Positions 52,067-61,867 are shown, counted from the stretch's first letter. The stretch: DNA of 64,000 nt from Burkholderia sp. SRS-W-2-2016 (GCF_001931485.1 NZ_MSDV01000040.1:33190-97189); one strand, 5' to 3'. Numbers and translations are program-made. Notes: generated by a model not told the origin, from the letters alone.

Positions 52067-53005
52067 TCACGCGAGCCACACCGCGATCGTCAGCATCAGC
52101 AACAGAATCATCCACAGCACGACCGCGCGCCACACGAGGCCCACCGCCGATTGCAGCGTGCGCGGCGTGCAGTCGTCGCCGACCTGCAACGGGCCGCCGT
52201 CGCCGGTTGCGAGCGCATCGAGACTCGACGGCTCGGCGAGCGGGCCGGCCAGACGCGCGCCCAGCGCCCCACTGCCCGCGGCGAGCAGCACGCCGTCGTT
52301 CGCGTCGGGCCACTGCCGCGCGTGATTGCGCCACGAGTAAATCGCATCCTCGAAATTGCCGACGATCGCAAAACCCAGCGACGTCAGCCGCGCCGGCACC
52401 CAGTCGATCACGAAGAACGCGCGCTGCGCGAAACTCGAGAATGCGGCGGTCCGCTCGTCCCCCGGCTGTGCCCATGCGCGCGCCAGGTACTCCGCGCAGC
52501 GGTACAGCACCGCTCCCGCCGGCCCCACAGGAATCAGAAACCAGAAGAACACGCCGAACACATGGCGATGCGACGCGACCACCGCGTGAATCAGTGTATG
52601 CCGGACGATCTCGCTGACCGGCATGTCGACGGTGTCGAGCCCGGTCCATTCGCTGAGAATTTCGCGCGCACGCGGCACGTCGTCGTTATTCAACGCGAGG
52701 TGGATGTCGGTGAAGTAATGGCTGAACTGCCGGAAGCCGAGCGTGAAGTACAGCACCACCACGTTCCACAGGAACGCGAGCATGAAGTGAAGGTGATACA
52801 GCACGTAGTAGACGAGCGCGACCGCGAGCGTCCAGGGCACCACCACCACGAGCCACGCGAGCAGACCGTGGCGCGGCTTGCCGGCATCGAATCCGTGCGC
52901 CGCCGACTCCCCATGGTATTGAAGCAACGCGGACACCGGATTATTCGGCGACAACGCGCGTAACTGTTCAATGATCAGAGCCAGCAATACGGAGAAAAAA
53001 GTCAT
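52067..53005 (-). CDS. CobD/CbiB-family membrane protein
   Basis: A 312-aa membrane protein with about 4-5 hydrophobic segments and the family layout (FFSVLLALIIEQLRALSPNN, LGFRQFSHYFTDIHLALNND, VGPAGAVLYRCAEYLARAW). True CbiB makes adenosylcobinamide. This one is a shorter, diverged relative and no other cobalamin genes are near, so its activity is doubtful. Confidence 0.85.
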   Translation of the reverse strand: MTFFSVLLALIIEQLRALSPNNPVSALLQYHGESAAHGFDAGKPRHGLLAWLVVVVPWTLAVALVYYVLYHLHFMLAFLWNVVVLYFTLGFRQFSHYFTDIHLALNNDDVPRAREILSEWTGLDTVDMPVSEIVRHTLIHAVVASHRHVFGVFFWFLIPVGPAGAVLYRCAEYLARAWAQPGDERTAAFSSFAQRAFFVIDWVPARLTSLGFAIVGNFEDAIYSWRNHARQWPDANDGVLLAAGSGALGARLAGPLAEPSSLDALATGDGGPLQVGDDCTPRTLQSAVGLVWRAVVLWMILLLMLTIAVWLA

Positions 53006-53154
53006 GCGATGCGCCGTGCTTTTCGAGTTTTACGATTGTTTTATAACGATAGCACAGGGTCGGATGAGTCTGAGCAGGCACGCTGACAAAGGGCCGACAA
53101 GTGCGTCGTCCGCGCAACTCTAACCGTTCGGTTGGTCGTATGGGTCCGCCCGCT

Positions 53155-53931
53155 TCATGCGGCGAGGAAGCGATAGAAGTTGCGCAGCATCGCGGCCGTC
53201 GCGCCCCAGATGAAATGCTGGCCGCTTTGCACGGCTGCAGGGGTGGCGGTTTCAACAGTGCGCTCAGCGCGCGCGCGGGGTGCGCGTTGCTGCTGCGCGA
53301 GCTCGGGCGCCACGGTCATCTCACCGCGCGGATAAGGCATCGCAAAGAAGCGGCGCTCGCCGCCTTCATAGCGGAACAGACGCTCTTCATGATTGGCCGG
53401 GTTCATCAGGAACGCGAGCGGCACTTCGAATACCTCGGCCACTTCGAGCGTATCGATCTGCAGCGAAAACGGCGGATGCACGAGACCGATCACCGGCGAC
53501 ACGCAAAAGCCGGTGCCGGTCAGATAGTCGGGCAACGCGCCGAGCACTTCAACCCGCGACTCGTCGAGGCCGACTTCTTCGCGCGCCTCGCGCAGCGCGG
53601 TCGCGATCGCGTCGGCATCGAACGGTTCCTGGCGGCCGCCGGGAAAACTCACCTGGCCGGCGTGATCGCTCAGATGATCCGCGCGCTGCGTGAGCAACAC
53701 GGTCAGGCCGTGGTCGCGCACCACCAGCGGCACCAGCACCGCGGCCACACGGGGATCGAGTTCGGAATTGCGCCACGGCGCATCGGCGATTTTTTCGGGC
53801 GTCCAGGCAAGCTGTCGCTCGAAGCGGGCCCGCAGCGCGTCGGGCGTCAGACGTTCGCCGGCGACCGGGGGCAGATCGGCGCCGGTTGCGATGACCGGCA
53901 GGGTTTCGGGCTCAAAGACGGGGCGGATCAA
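53155..53931 (-). CDS. NUDIX hydrolase, CoA pyrophosphatase type
   Basis: A 258-aa NUDIX enzyme. The box is FPGGRQEPFDADAIATAL followed by REAREEVGL, the longer spacing of the CoA pyrophosphatase (NudL) group. It likely cleaves CoA or related pyrophosphates to 4'-phosphopantetheine. Its N-terminus carries an extra leader of about 60 residues. It follows rplS on the minus strand after a terminator, so it is probably a separate unit. Confidence 0.9.
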   Translation of the reverse strand: MIRPVFEPETLPVIATGADLPPVAGERLTPDALRARFERQLAWTPEKIADAPWRNSELDPRVAAVLVPLVVRDHGLTVLLTQRADHLSDHAGQVSFPGGRQEPFDADAIATALREAREEVGLDESRVEVLGALPDYLTGTGFCVSPVIGLVHPPFSLQIDTLEVAEVFEVPLAFLMNPANHEERLFRYEGGERRFFAMPYPRGEMTVAPELAQQQRAPRARAERTVETATPAAVQSGQHFIWGATAAMLRNFYRFLAA

Positions 53932-53980
53932 CGGGTCTCTCTACTGAGCGGGGACATCTCGCTATTTTGACCTGGCAAAT

Positions 53981-54009
53981 AAAAAAGCACCCGCTGGGGG
54001 TGCTTTTTC
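53981..54009 (-). terminator. Terminator of the rpsP-rimM-trmD-rplS operon
   Basis: AAAAAAGCACCC and GGGTGCTTTTT form a clear stem and T run on the minus strand, 10 bases after the rplS stop. Confidence 0.88.
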
Positions 54010-54018
54010 TTACAGCAT

Positions 54019-54405
54019 TTACGCCTGGGAAGCAGCGCGGTCCTTCGAGACCAGCTTTTCCTTGATTCGAGCCGACTTGCCCGAACGCTCGCGCAGGTAG
54101 TACAGCTTTGCGCGACGCACATCGCCACGACGCTTGACGACGATGCTTGCCAGCAGCGGCGAATACGTCTGGAACGTACGCTCGACGCCTTCGCCCGACG
54201 AAATCTTGCGGACGATGAACGACGAATTCAGACCACGGTTACGCTTGGCGATCACGACGCCTTCGTAAGCCTGCACACGCTTACGCGTGCCTTCAACCAC
54301 GTTCACGCTGACGATGACCGTGTCGCCCGGACCGAAGTCGGGGATGGTCTTTTCGCCGAGAACGCGCGCGATTTCTTCCTGCTCGAGTTTTGCAATCAGG
54401 TTCAT
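54019..54405 (-). CDS. rplS: 50S ribosomal protein L19
   Basis: 128 aa, standard length. It has the L19 body FGPGDTVIVSVNVVEGTRKR, GVVIAKRNRGLNSSFIVRKI and RRGDVRRAKLYYLRERSGKS. It is the last gene of the rpsP operon, with a terminator directly after it. Confidence 0.98.
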   Translation of the reverse strand: MNLIAKLEQEEIARVLGEKTIPDFGPGDTVIVSVNVVEGTRKRVQAYEGVVIAKRNRGLNSSFIVRKISSGEGVERTFQTYSPLLASIVVKRRGDVRRAKLYYLRERSGKSARIKEKLVSKDRAASQA

Positions 54406-54570
54406 TTCTGACTCCTAGATCCATCTTGTCGGCGTTCGTACCTGCGTCACGCGATATTGCGCGAGTTGCCCCGCTGCGTTCGGCTACGGCCCCGATAGAG
54501 GATGGGTTCACATCTGGCGCCGCACACGCATGTACGGCACCGCCTTGTGTCCGCTCGAAAGACCGGGGCC

Positions 54571-55338
54571 TCAGGCCTTCGGCTCTTCCTTCGCGAGACT
54601 TGCGAGCCATGCCTCGTCGGCACGGCTCAACATCTTGTTCTTCCTGGCCTTCACGATCAGATCGGGCCGTTTGTTCAGCGTGTTGCGCAATGCCTCACGA
54701 CGGCGCCACGCTTCGATTTCCGCATGATGGCCGCCGAGCAGCACATCGGGCACGCGCACACCCTCGTATTCCTCGGGGCGCGTGTAATGCGGACAATCGA
54801 GCAGCACGTCGACGAAGCTGTCCTGCACCGCCGACTGCGAATCGTTGAGCACGCCGGGCAACTGCCGCACCACCGCATCCATCAACGCCATCGCGGGCAA
54901 CTCGCCGCCGGACAGCACGAAGTCGCCGAGACTGACTTCCTCGTCGACGACGCGGTCGAGCAGACGCTGGTCGATCGCTTCGTAACGCCCGCACAACAGG
55001 ATCAGGCCGGGTTCGGTCGCGAACTTCATCACGCGCTCGTGATTCAACGTGGCGCCTTGCGGCGACATCATCACGACGCGCGACGCGCCGATGCCCTGCT
55101 CCGTCTGCGCCGCTTTCGCGGCGTTGATCGCGTCTTCGAGCGGCCGGCCCAGCATCACCATGCCGGGGCCGCCACCGTATGGGCGATCGTCGATCGTGCG
55201 GTAGTTGTCGGTGGTGAAATCGCGCGGATTCCACGTACGCAACCCATAGCGCTGCTGCTTCGCGGCCCGGCTGGTGATACCCCAGTCGGTCAACGCGCGG
55301 AACATTTCCGGAAAGAGCGTTACGACATCGAACTGCAT
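54571..55338 (-). CDS. trmD: tRNA (guanine-37-N1)-methyltransferase
   Basis: Makes m1G37 in tRNAs with G36, preventing +1 frameshifts. It is a SPOUT-fold protein with LCGRYEAIDQRLLDRVVDEE, SLGDFVLSGGELPAMALMDA and PHYTRPEEYEGVRVPDVLLG. The start at 55338 gives 255 aa (MQFDVVTLFPEMF); GGAGAG just upstream is the ribosome site, so the ATG four codons earlier is less likely. Confidence 0.97.
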   Translation of the reverse strand: MQFDVVTLFPEMFRALTDWGITSRAAKQQRYGLRTWNPRDFTTDNYRTIDDRPYGGGPGMVMLGRPLEDAINAAKAAQTEQGIGASRVVMMSPQGATLNHERVMKFATEPGLILLCGRYEAIDQRLLDRVVDEEVSLGDFVLSGGELPAMALMDAVVRQLPGVLNDSQSAVQDSFVDVLLDCPHYTRPEEYEGVRVPDVLLGGHHAEIEAWRRREALRNTLNKRPDLIVKARKNKMLSRADEAWLASLAKEEPKA

Positions 55339-55363
55339 CGCTCTCTCCATTCAACGAAAGATT

Positions 55364-56089
55364 TCAATAGTCGGCTTCCCAATCGACGACGATCTGCTTT
55401 GCCGCCTGGTCAACCGTTTTGACAAAGACGCCGACGAACGGGATCATGCGCTCGCCTGCGACCGGCTTGCCGGTTTTGTCGGTAGCCGGATATTCGATAC
55501 GCAGCACCGACTGCGCACCGTTGTCGATCATGCCTGCGACCTTGCCGAGATTGACCCCGGCGAGGTTCACCACATCCAGGCCGATCAGATCGACCCAGTA
55601 GAATTCGTCGGCTTCGAGAGCCGGAAATTCGCTGCGGCTGATATACACGCGGGAACCGCGCAAGGCCAGCGCCGCATCGCGGTCAGCGACGCCGCCCAGA
55701 TGGGCAACCACGCTGTCGCTATGCGTTTTGGCCTGCAAGGAAGGCGTCGATCTGCGCTCCTGGCCTCTGAGCAGCCACCAGCGCTTCGCGCTCAGCAAGG
55801 CGTCGCCGCCATGCCCGGCGTCCGCATGCGCGGCCACCTTGACCCAGCCTTTGAGACCATACGCGTCGACGATTGCGCCGACCTCGACCGCATCGGCCGG
55901 CCAGCTTGCCGCCGTTTCCGCGCGCATTTCTGCTGCTTCGGAAGCGGCGCTTGCGGCAGTGGCTTTCGCCGCGCCTTCGGCACGCTCGACCGGCTTGCGG
56001 ACGAATGCGCCGAACGACGCCTGACCAGACGCTTTCGCGCGCGAAGTTGCCTTGGCGCGATCAGAACTGCCGGAATCACGCTCGGACAT
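55364..56089 (-). CDS. rimM: Ribosome maturation factor RimM
   Basis: Acts in 30S maturation with S19. The RimM core begins at about residue 65 (ADAVEVGAIVDAYGLKGWVKV) and continues through the PRC-barrel (EFYWVDLIGLDVVNLAGVNLG). The first 64 residues are an Ala/Lys/Arg/Ser-rich extension not present in E. coli RimM (182 aa), giving 241 aa in total. Third-position codon use is normal throughout the extension, so it looks real. Confidence 0.95.
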   Translation of the reverse strand: MSERDSGSSDRAKATSRAKASGQASFGAFVRKPVERAEGAAKATAASAASEAAEMRAETAASWPADAVEVGAIVDAYGLKGWVKVAAHADAGHGGDALLSAKRWWLLRGQERRSTPSLQAKTHSDSVVAHLGGVADRDAALALRGSRVYISRSEFPALEADEFYWVDLIGLDVVNLAGVNLGKVAGMIDNGAQSVLRIEYPATDKTGKPVAGERMIPFVGVFVKTVDQAAKQIVVDWEADY

Positions 56090-56223
56090 GAGATACCCTC
56101 GACGACAACTTCGCTGCCTGCTGCGGCGTCTGCCTCAGTAAAACAATGTGCGCATCGGACTGCTCGTGCGAGTTGCGCGAGCCGCCGGCCACGCCGACGA
56201 CGATACGCGTGCGGGCCGCCATA

Positions 56224-56478
56224 TTAAGCAGCCGGCTGCGCCTTTTGCGCTTCCTTCACGAGACGCTCGACGGTCGGCGACAGTTGTGCGCCAACGCCTT
56301 GCCAGTACGTCAGGCGGTCCTGAGCGATACGGAGCGATTCGCCCTTCGTAGCGACCGGGTTGTAGAAGCCGACGCGCTCGATGAAGCGGCCGTCACGACG
56401 GCTACGCGAATCGGTGGCGACGATGTTGTAGAACGGGCGCTTCTTGGAGCCGCCACGAGCCAAGCGGATGATGACCAT
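56224..56478 (-). CDS. rpsP: 30S ribosomal protein S16
   Basis: 84 aa with the canonical start MVIIRLARGGSKKRPFYNIV. AAGGA lies 8 bases before the ATG at 56478. An upstream extension in the same frame is discarded because family members start at this Met. It is the first gene of the rpsP-rimM-trmD-rplS operon. Confidence 0.98.
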   Translation of the reverse strand: MVIIRLARGGSKKRPFYNIVATDSRSRRDGRFIERVGFYNPVATKGESLRIAQDRLTYWQGVGAQLSPTVERLVKEAQKAQPAA

Positions 56479-56523
56479 ACTAGAATCCTTGAAAACCGGG
56501 GTTCGGAACGACTGAAACACGCG

Positions 56524-56552
56524 ATTATAGCGGGAAACCGACGCCATAACAA
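56524..56552 (-). promoter_or_regulatory. Sigma-70 promoter of the rpsP operon
   Basis: On the minus strand, TTGTTA (56552-56547) and a perfect TATAAT (56529-56524) are 17 bases apart. The transcript would begin near 56517, about 39 nt before the rpsP ATG. Confidence 0.78.
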
Positions 56553-56649
56553 ACACTTACCGGGATAAACTGAGCGACCGGACCGCGCGGGCCATCCACA
56601 AAAGGCCCGCGAACCCGCTCAAACGCCCGAATTTCCTGAGGGAGCGCCC

Positions 56650-57825
56650 GTGCAACGCCCGTCGATCGCCTCGTTTCTGCCAGCGTTTTTTGTCTTTTTC
56701 GCGCGCGTTGTCCGTGGGACGCGAAGCCGGATTCTACGCGTGGCGGCCGCGAGTTGGCTCGCCGCTCAGGCATTGACGGCCGCCGCCTCTTTGCCGGTCG
56801 AAAAAATCAAGCTGCCGCCGGGCTTTCATATTGAAGTGCTGTCCGACGAAGTACCCAGCGCGCGCGCGATGGCGCTATCGCCGAAAGGCATTCTCTATAT
56901 AGGCAGCCTGGACGGCCACGTCTACGCGCTCGAACTGCGCGACGGTCGCGCGACCGCCCGCCACGTGATCGCGTCCGGCCTGCAGATTCCGGCGGGCGTC
57001 GCATGGCGCGACGGCGCGCTGTACGTGTCCGCGGTGTCGAAGATCGTCCGTTTCGATGCGATCGACACCCATCTGAGCGATCCGCCGAAACCCGTCGTCG
57101 TTACCGACAAACTGCCCGCCGAAACCCATCACGGCCTGAAATTCATCGCGTTCGGCCCCGACGGCAAGCTGTACGTGCCGCAGGGCGCGCCGTGCAACAT
57201 CTGCGACAAAGACCCGGACCGCTACGCACTGATCGGCCGGATGGATCCCGACGGCAGCCACTACGAAGCGTTCGCGCGCGGTATCCGCAATTCGGTCGGC
57301 TTCGCGTGGCACCCGGTCACGCACGAACTGTGGTTCACCGACAACGGCCGCGACCTGCTCGGCGACGACATCCCCAGCGACGAGCTCAATCGCGCGCCGC
57401 GCGCCGGGATGCACTTCGGCTTTCCGTACTGCCACGCCGGCGACATCGCGGACCCGGAATTCGGCAAGGACCGTCCGTGCAACCAGTTCACGCCGCCGGT
57501 GGTGAAGCTCGGCGCTCACGTCGCGGCGCTCGGCATGCGCTTTTACGACGGCCCGATGTTTCCGGCCGACTACCGCAACAATATTTTTATCGCCGAGCAC
57601 GGCTCGTGGAATCGCAGCAGGAAGGTCGGCTACCGGGTGGTGCGCGTGATTACCGATCCGGACGGCAGCCACGCGCGCCAGCAGGTGTTCGCGGAAGGCT
57701 GGCTGCAGCCCGGCGAAGCGGTCTGGGGCCGTCCCGCCGACGTGCTGCCGCTGCCCGACGGCTCGCTGCTGATCAGCGACGATCACGCGGGCGCGATTTA
57801 TCGCGTGACGTATTCGGCGCCGTAA
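56650..57825 (+). CDS. Sorbosone dehydrogenase-like PQQ-type sugar dehydrogenase
   Basis: A 391-aa exported beta-propeller oxidoreductase of the GDH-B/YliI and sorbosone dehydrogenase type. Signal-type N-terminus (about 28-46), then LPPGFHIEVLSDEVPSARAM, ETHHGLKFIAFGPDGKLYVP, WFTDNGRDLLGDDIPSDELN, FIAEHGSWNRSRKVGYRVV and a final DDHAGAIYRVTY. Cofactor and sugar substrate are not certain. It starts at a GTG with GAGGGAG upstream. Divergent from the rpsP operon. Confidence 0.87.
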   Translation: MQRPSIASFLPAFFVFFARVVRGTRSRILRVAAASWLAAQALTAAASLPVEKIKLPPGFHIEVLSDEVPSARAMALSPKGILYIGSLDGHVYALELRDGRATARHVIASGLQIPAGVAWRDGALYVSAVSKIVRFDAIDTHLSDPPKPVVVTDKLPAETHHGLKFIAFGPDGKLYVPQGAPCNICDKDPDRYALIGRMDPDGSHYEAFARGIRNSVGFAWHPVTHELWFTDNGRDLLGDDIPSDELNRAPRAGMHFGFPYCHAGDIADPEFGKDRPCNQFTPPVVKLGAHVAALGMRFYDGPMFPADYRNNIFIAEHGSWNRSRKVGYRVVRVITDPDGSHARQQVFAEGWLQPGEAVWGRPADVLPLPDGSLLISDDHAGAIYRVTYSAP

Positions 57826-57966
57826 GCCGACACCACGCGCTCACCCCACACGCGCCGCTGCCCCGCCACGTGGCCATCGCCACGCGGCGGGCGTAGAATG
57901 CGCGTCGTTCCGCGCCCCGCCGCGCGCCGCTCCTTTCGACCGTCCGTCACTCTGCCCACCGCGTTT

Positions 57967-58434
57967 ATGTCCACCGTTGCCTCGACTTCCCCGCGTTTCA
58001 GATCCAAGACACTGACCGCCGCGCTCGCCTTTCTGTTCGGCAGCCTCGGCGCCCATCGCTTCTATCTGTACGGCACGCGGGATATCTACGGCTGGGCGCA
58101 TCTGCTCGGCACGCTGATCGGCATTCCGGGCGTGATGCTGCTGGTGGCCACCGAGCGCGCGTCGATACTCGGCTGGGTGCTGGCGACCATCGGCGCGATT
58201 TCACTGTTCGCCGCATTTCTGGCCGCGCTCGTTTATGGACTGCGGCCCGATCAGAAGTGGGACGCCCAGTTCAACGCGCACACGCAGCGCAAAAGCCGCT
58301 CTGGCTGGACCGTCATTTTCGTCGTGATCTTTTCGCTGCTGATCGGCGCGTTCCTGCTGATGACCGGGCTCGCGCTCGGGTTTCAGACCTACTTCGAAAG
58401 TCAGGTGGAAGCGGCCAAGGAGATTTCGCAGTAA
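57967..58434 (+). CDS. TM2-domain membrane protein
   Basis: 155 aa. The N-terminal TM2 block (KTLTAALAFLFGSLGAHRFY) is followed by about four hydrophobic segments. The start at 57967 (MSTVASTSP) is chosen because the frame upstream is Arg/Pro-rich intergenic sequence. The family's function is unknown. Confidence 0.85.
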   Translation: MSTVASTSPRFRSKTLTAALAFLFGSLGAHRFYLYGTRDIYGWAHLLGTLIGIPGVMLLVATERASILGWVLATIGAISLFAAFLAALVYGLRPDQKWDAQFNAHTQRKSRSGWTVIFVVIFSLLIGAFLLMTGLALGFQTYFESQVEAAKEISQ

Positions 58435-58477
58435 CCGGACGTCACACGCCACGCGACGCGGGTGGCCGCTGCCGAGC

Positions 58478-59677
58478 TTAGAACAGCCGCAGTTGCGGAT
58501 TGTCGCGTGCCGGCGCCGCTGCCGTCTCCGCCGTACGCGCCGGCTCGACCCGGCGAAAGTGCGACATATCGAGAATGCCGTGGTCGCGCCGGTTCAATCC
58601 CAACCGGCGCACGGCGTTGTAAAAGCGCTGCCTGAGCAGGTCCGCCCACAGCCCCTCCCCCTTCATACGCGCCGCGAACGACGCGTCATAGTCCTTGCCG
58701 CCGCGCATATCCCGCACGCGGCTCATCACCCTATCCGCCCGGTCCGGGAAATGCGCGGTGAGCCAATCCTTGAATAGCGGCGCGACCTCCCACGGCAAGC
58801 GCAGCACGATATAGCTCGCGTTGCTGGCGCCCGCTTCCGCGCAGGCTTCGAGCACGCGCTCCAGATCGGGCTCGGTGACGAACGGAATCACCGGCGCGAT
58901 GCTGACGCCGACCGGAATGCCCGCTTCGCTGAGCGTACGGATCGCGCGCAGCCGGCGCGACGGCGTGGCCGCGCGCGGTTCGAGGGTGCGCGCGATATCC
59001 GCATCCAACGTGGTGATCGTGATCGCCGCCATGAATTGCCCGCGCGCGGCCATCGGCGCGAGCAGGTCGATGTCGCGCTCGATCAGCGACGACTTGGTGA
59101 TCGCCGCGAACGGCTGGTTGCGCTCGCTGAGCACCTCGATCACGCGGCGCGTGAGGCGCAGATCGCGTTCGGCGGGCTGCCACGCATCGGTCGCAACGCC
59201 GAGCGCGATCGGCTCCGGTACGTACGACTTCTTCGACAGCTCGCGCTCGAGCAGCTCCGGCGCATTGATCTTCGCGTAGATACGGCTCTCGAAATCGAGC
59301 CCCGGCGACAAGCCGAGATAACTATGCGTAGGCCGTGCGAAGCAATAGATGCAGCCATGCTCGCAGCCGCGATACGGGTTCAGCGACACGCTAAAAGGGA
59401 TGTCCGGCGACGCGTTGCGCGTGAGGATCGTCTTCGCGCGCTCTTCGAACACCTGCGTGCGCAGCGCCTTCGGCTCGCCGTCTTCGTCCGCTGCCTGCCA
59501 GCCGTCGTCGACGGTTTCACGCTGGTCGACTTCGTAGCGGCCCTGCAGGTTCGTGACCGCGCCGCGCCCTTTACGCGGCGCGGGCGGCGCTATCGGGAAT
59601 TCGGGAATATCAGGGGTATCGGGATCGTCCACGGCGAGGCCATGCGAAACAGGAAACGACAAAGGAAAACGGCGCAA
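58478..59677 (-). CDS. PA0069-family radical SAM protein
   Basis: 399 aa with the cluster motif CEHGCIYC (C105, C109, C112) preceded by VSLNPYRG, the signature of the PA0069/SplB-like radical SAM group. Its reaction is unknown. The N-terminal part is Pro/Asp-rich and the C-terminal end has an Ala-rich linker and NPQLRLF. Confidence 0.9.
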   Translation of the reverse strand: MRRFPLSFPVSHGLAVDDPDTPDIPEFPIAPPAPRKGRGAVTNLQGRYEVDQRETVDDGWQAADEDGEPKALRTQVFEERAKTILTRNASPDIPFSVSLNPYRGCEHGCIYCFARPTHSYLGLSPGLDFESRIYAKINAPELLERELSKKSYVPEPIALGVATDAWQPAERDLRLTRRVIEVLSERNQPFAAITKSSLIERDIDLLAPMAARGQFMAAITITTLDADIARTLEPRAATPSRRLRAIRTLSEAGIPVGVSIAPVIPFVTEPDLERVLEACAEAGASNASYIVLRLPWEVAPLFKDWLTAHFPDRADRVMSRVRDMRGGKDYDASFAARMKGEGLWADLLRQRFYNAVRRLGLNRRDHGILDMSHFRRVEPARTAETAAAPARDNPQLRLF

Positions 59678-59787
59678 ACACCTGTATAAATATACAGTGT
59701 TTACGCCGTTTGTCGAGTGTCGAATTAGCTCGCGCGGGCTTTGCCGCGCCGCCGCCGATTCCCGTCAATCAGTCAGTTAGTCCCCAC

Positions 59788-60276
59788 TCACTCGCCGACC
59801 GCGATCGTCAGCGTCTCCTTGATTTCCTCCATCACCACATAGCTCTTCGACTGCACCGCGCCGGGCAGCTGCAACAGGATATCGCCGAGCAGCTTGCGGT
59901 AGTCGGCCATCTCGCCGATGCGCGCCTTGATCAGATAGTCGAAATCGCCCGACACCAGGTGGCATTCGAGCACCTCGGGAATCTTCTGCACCTCGCGGCG
60001 GAACTGGTCGAACATGTTGCCGCTTTTATGATCGAGCGTGATCTCGACGAACACCAGCAGCGCCGCGCCCAACTCGGCCGGGTTCACGCGCGCGTAGTAG
60101 CCGGTGATCACGCCGTCGCGCTCCATCCGCTTCACGCGCTCGATGCACGGCGTCACCGACAGCCCGACCTGTTCCGCGAGGTCCTTCATCGCCATCCGGC
60201 CGTCCTGCTGCAACAGCCTGAGAATCTTGTGATCCAGCTTGTCGAGAGCCCGCACGGGCTGGCGTTGTGTACGCAT
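59788..60276 (-). CDS. Lrp/AsnC-family transcriptional regulator
   Basis: 162 aa with an N-terminal helix-turn-helix (LDHKILRLLQQDGRMAMKDL, AEQVGLSVTPCIERVKRMER) and a C-terminal RAM ligand domain (LLVFVEITLDHKSG, YLIKARIGEMADYRKLL). It is divergent from dadA with 191 bases between the starts. Lrp-type control of D-amino acid dehydrogenase is known in other bacteria, so dadA is its likely target, with alanine as a possible effector. Confidence 0.92.
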   Translation of the reverse strand: MRTQRQPVRALDKLDHKILRLLQQDGRMAMKDLAEQVGLSVTPCIERVKRMERDGVITGYYARVNPAELGAALLVFVEITLDHKSGNMFDQFRREVQKIPEVLECHLVSGDFDYLIKARIGEMADYRKLLGDILLQLPGAVQSKSYVVMEEIKETLTIAVGE

Positions 60277-60467
60277 GGTCTTTTTTCTGAATTCTGAAAA
60301 AATACGATAACAAAAACTGCCTGACTCTCAATAGTATAGCGGTTAACACTGGGCATACCGTATTTCACCTTGCGTTATCGCCTGTCGAGACCGAACTGGG
60401 TCGACAGGCGCCGCGTCCCGCGATACGCGCATTGCCCTCACTCTACTTTTGAATCCCTGGAGCAGCT

Positions 60468-61754
60468 ATGCGAGTCGTCGTTTTGGGCAGTGGCGTCGTA
60501 GGCGTGACGAGCGCGTATTACCTCGCCCGCGCCGGTCACGAAGTCACCGTGATCGATCGCGAAGCCGGCCCGGCGCTCGAAACCAGTTTCGCCAACGCGG
60601 GCCAGATCTCGCCGGGCTACGCATCGCCGTGGGCCGCGCCGGGCGTGCCGCTGAAGGCGCTCAAGTGGATGTTCCAGAAGCACGCGCCGCTCGCGATCCG
60701 TCTGGACGGCACGACATTCCAGCTGCAATGGATGTGGCAGATGCTGCAGAACTGCACCGAGTCGCGTTATGCGGTCAACAAAGGCCGCATGGTCCGCCTC
60801 GCCGAATACAGCCGCGATTGTCTGCAGGCGCTGCGCGCCGACACCGGCATCCGCTACGAAGGCCGCACCGGCGGCACGCTGCAGGTGTTTCGCACGCAGC
60901 AGCAGTTCGACGGCGCCGCGAAAGACATCGCGGTGCTGCGAGATGCCAACGTGCCGTACGAACTGCTGTCGGCGGCCGAACTCGCGAAGGCCGAACCGGC
61001 GCTCGCCGCGGTGTCGCACAAGCTGACCGGCGGCCTGCGCCTGCCCGGCGACGAAACCGGCGACTGCCAGATGTTCACCACGCGTCTCGCCGCGCTCGCC
61101 GCTGAGCTCGGCGTGAAATTCCGCTACAACACGCCGATCGACGCGCTCGCGATGGCCGGCGACCGCATCGCCGGCGTGCAGTGCGGCGGCGAACTGGTAC
61201 GCGCGGATTCGTTCGTGGTCGCGCTCGGTTCGTACTCGACGCGTTTGCTCGACGGCATCGTCAGGATTCCGGTCTATCCGCTGAAGGGCTACTCGATCAC
61301 CGCACCGATCGTCGATGCGGCGGCCGCACCGGTGTCGACCGTGCTCGACGAGACCTACAAGATCGCGATCACGCGTTTCGACGACCGGATTCGCGTCGGC
61401 GGGATGGCCGAGATCGTCGGCTTCGACAAATCGCTGCGCCGCGCGCGCCGCGAAACGCTCGAGCTGTGCGTGAACGATCTGTTCCCGGGCGGCGGCGACA
61501 CCTCGCAGGCGACCTTCTGGACCGGTCTGCGGCCGATGACGCCGGACGGCACGCCGATCGTCGGCCGCACTCCGGTGCCGAACCTGTTCCTGAACACCGG
61601 CCACGGCACGCTCGGCTGGACGATGTCGTGCGGCTCGGGGCAACTGCTGGCCGATCTGATGTCGGGCAAGCAGCCGGCGATCCGCGCGGACGATCTGTCG
61701 GTGCATCGCTATCTCGGCGAGACCGCGGGCGAGCATCGGCCGGCTTATGCTTGA
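60468..61754 (+). CDS. dadA: D-amino acid dehydrogenase small subunit
   Basis: FAD enzyme that oxidises D-amino acids, mainly D-alanine. The 428-aa protein begins MRVVVLGSGVVGVTSAYYLA with the GxGxxG dinucleotide site (7-12), then VTVIDREAGPALETSFANAG, and ends with TGHGTLGWTMSCGSGQLLAD. Divergent from the Lrp-type gene. A terminator follows. Confidence 0.95.
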   Translation: MRVVVLGSGVVGVTSAYYLARAGHEVTVIDREAGPALETSFANAGQISPGYASPWAAPGVPLKALKWMFQKHAPLAIRLDGTTFQLQWMWQMLQNCTESRYAVNKGRMVRLAEYSRDCLQALRADTGIRYEGRTGGTLQVFRTQQQFDGAAKDIAVLRDANVPYELLSAAELAKAEPALAAVSHKLTGGLRLPGDETGDCQMFTTRLAALAAELGVKFRYNTPIDALAMAGDRIAGVQCGGELVRADSFVVALGSYSTRLLDGIVRIPVYPLKGYSITAPIVDAAAAPVSTVLDETYKIAITRFDDRIRVGGMAEIVGFDKSLRRARRETLELCVNDLFPGGGDTSQATFWTGLRPMTPDGTPIVGRTPVPNLFLNTGHGTLGWTMSCGSGQLLADLMSGKQPAIRADDLSVHRYLGETAGEHRPAYA

Positions 61755-61839
61755 TTAGCGAGCTTGAATCAGCGCGCGGGTGGCAGCAAGCCATGCGGCG
61801 GCGCCGCGCGCGCAAGCACTAAAATCACAGCAGCAAAAA

Positions 61840-61867
61840 CAAACGGCGCCTCACGAGGCGCCGTTTG
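61840..61867. terminator. Bidirectional terminator after dadA
   Basis: A 12-bp perfect stem, CAAACGGCGCCT (61840-61851) with AGGCGCCGTTTG (61856-61867), loop of 4. AAAAAC precedes it and TTTG closes the stem. It serves dadA and the converging acyl-CoA dehydrogenase gene. Confidence 0.85.
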
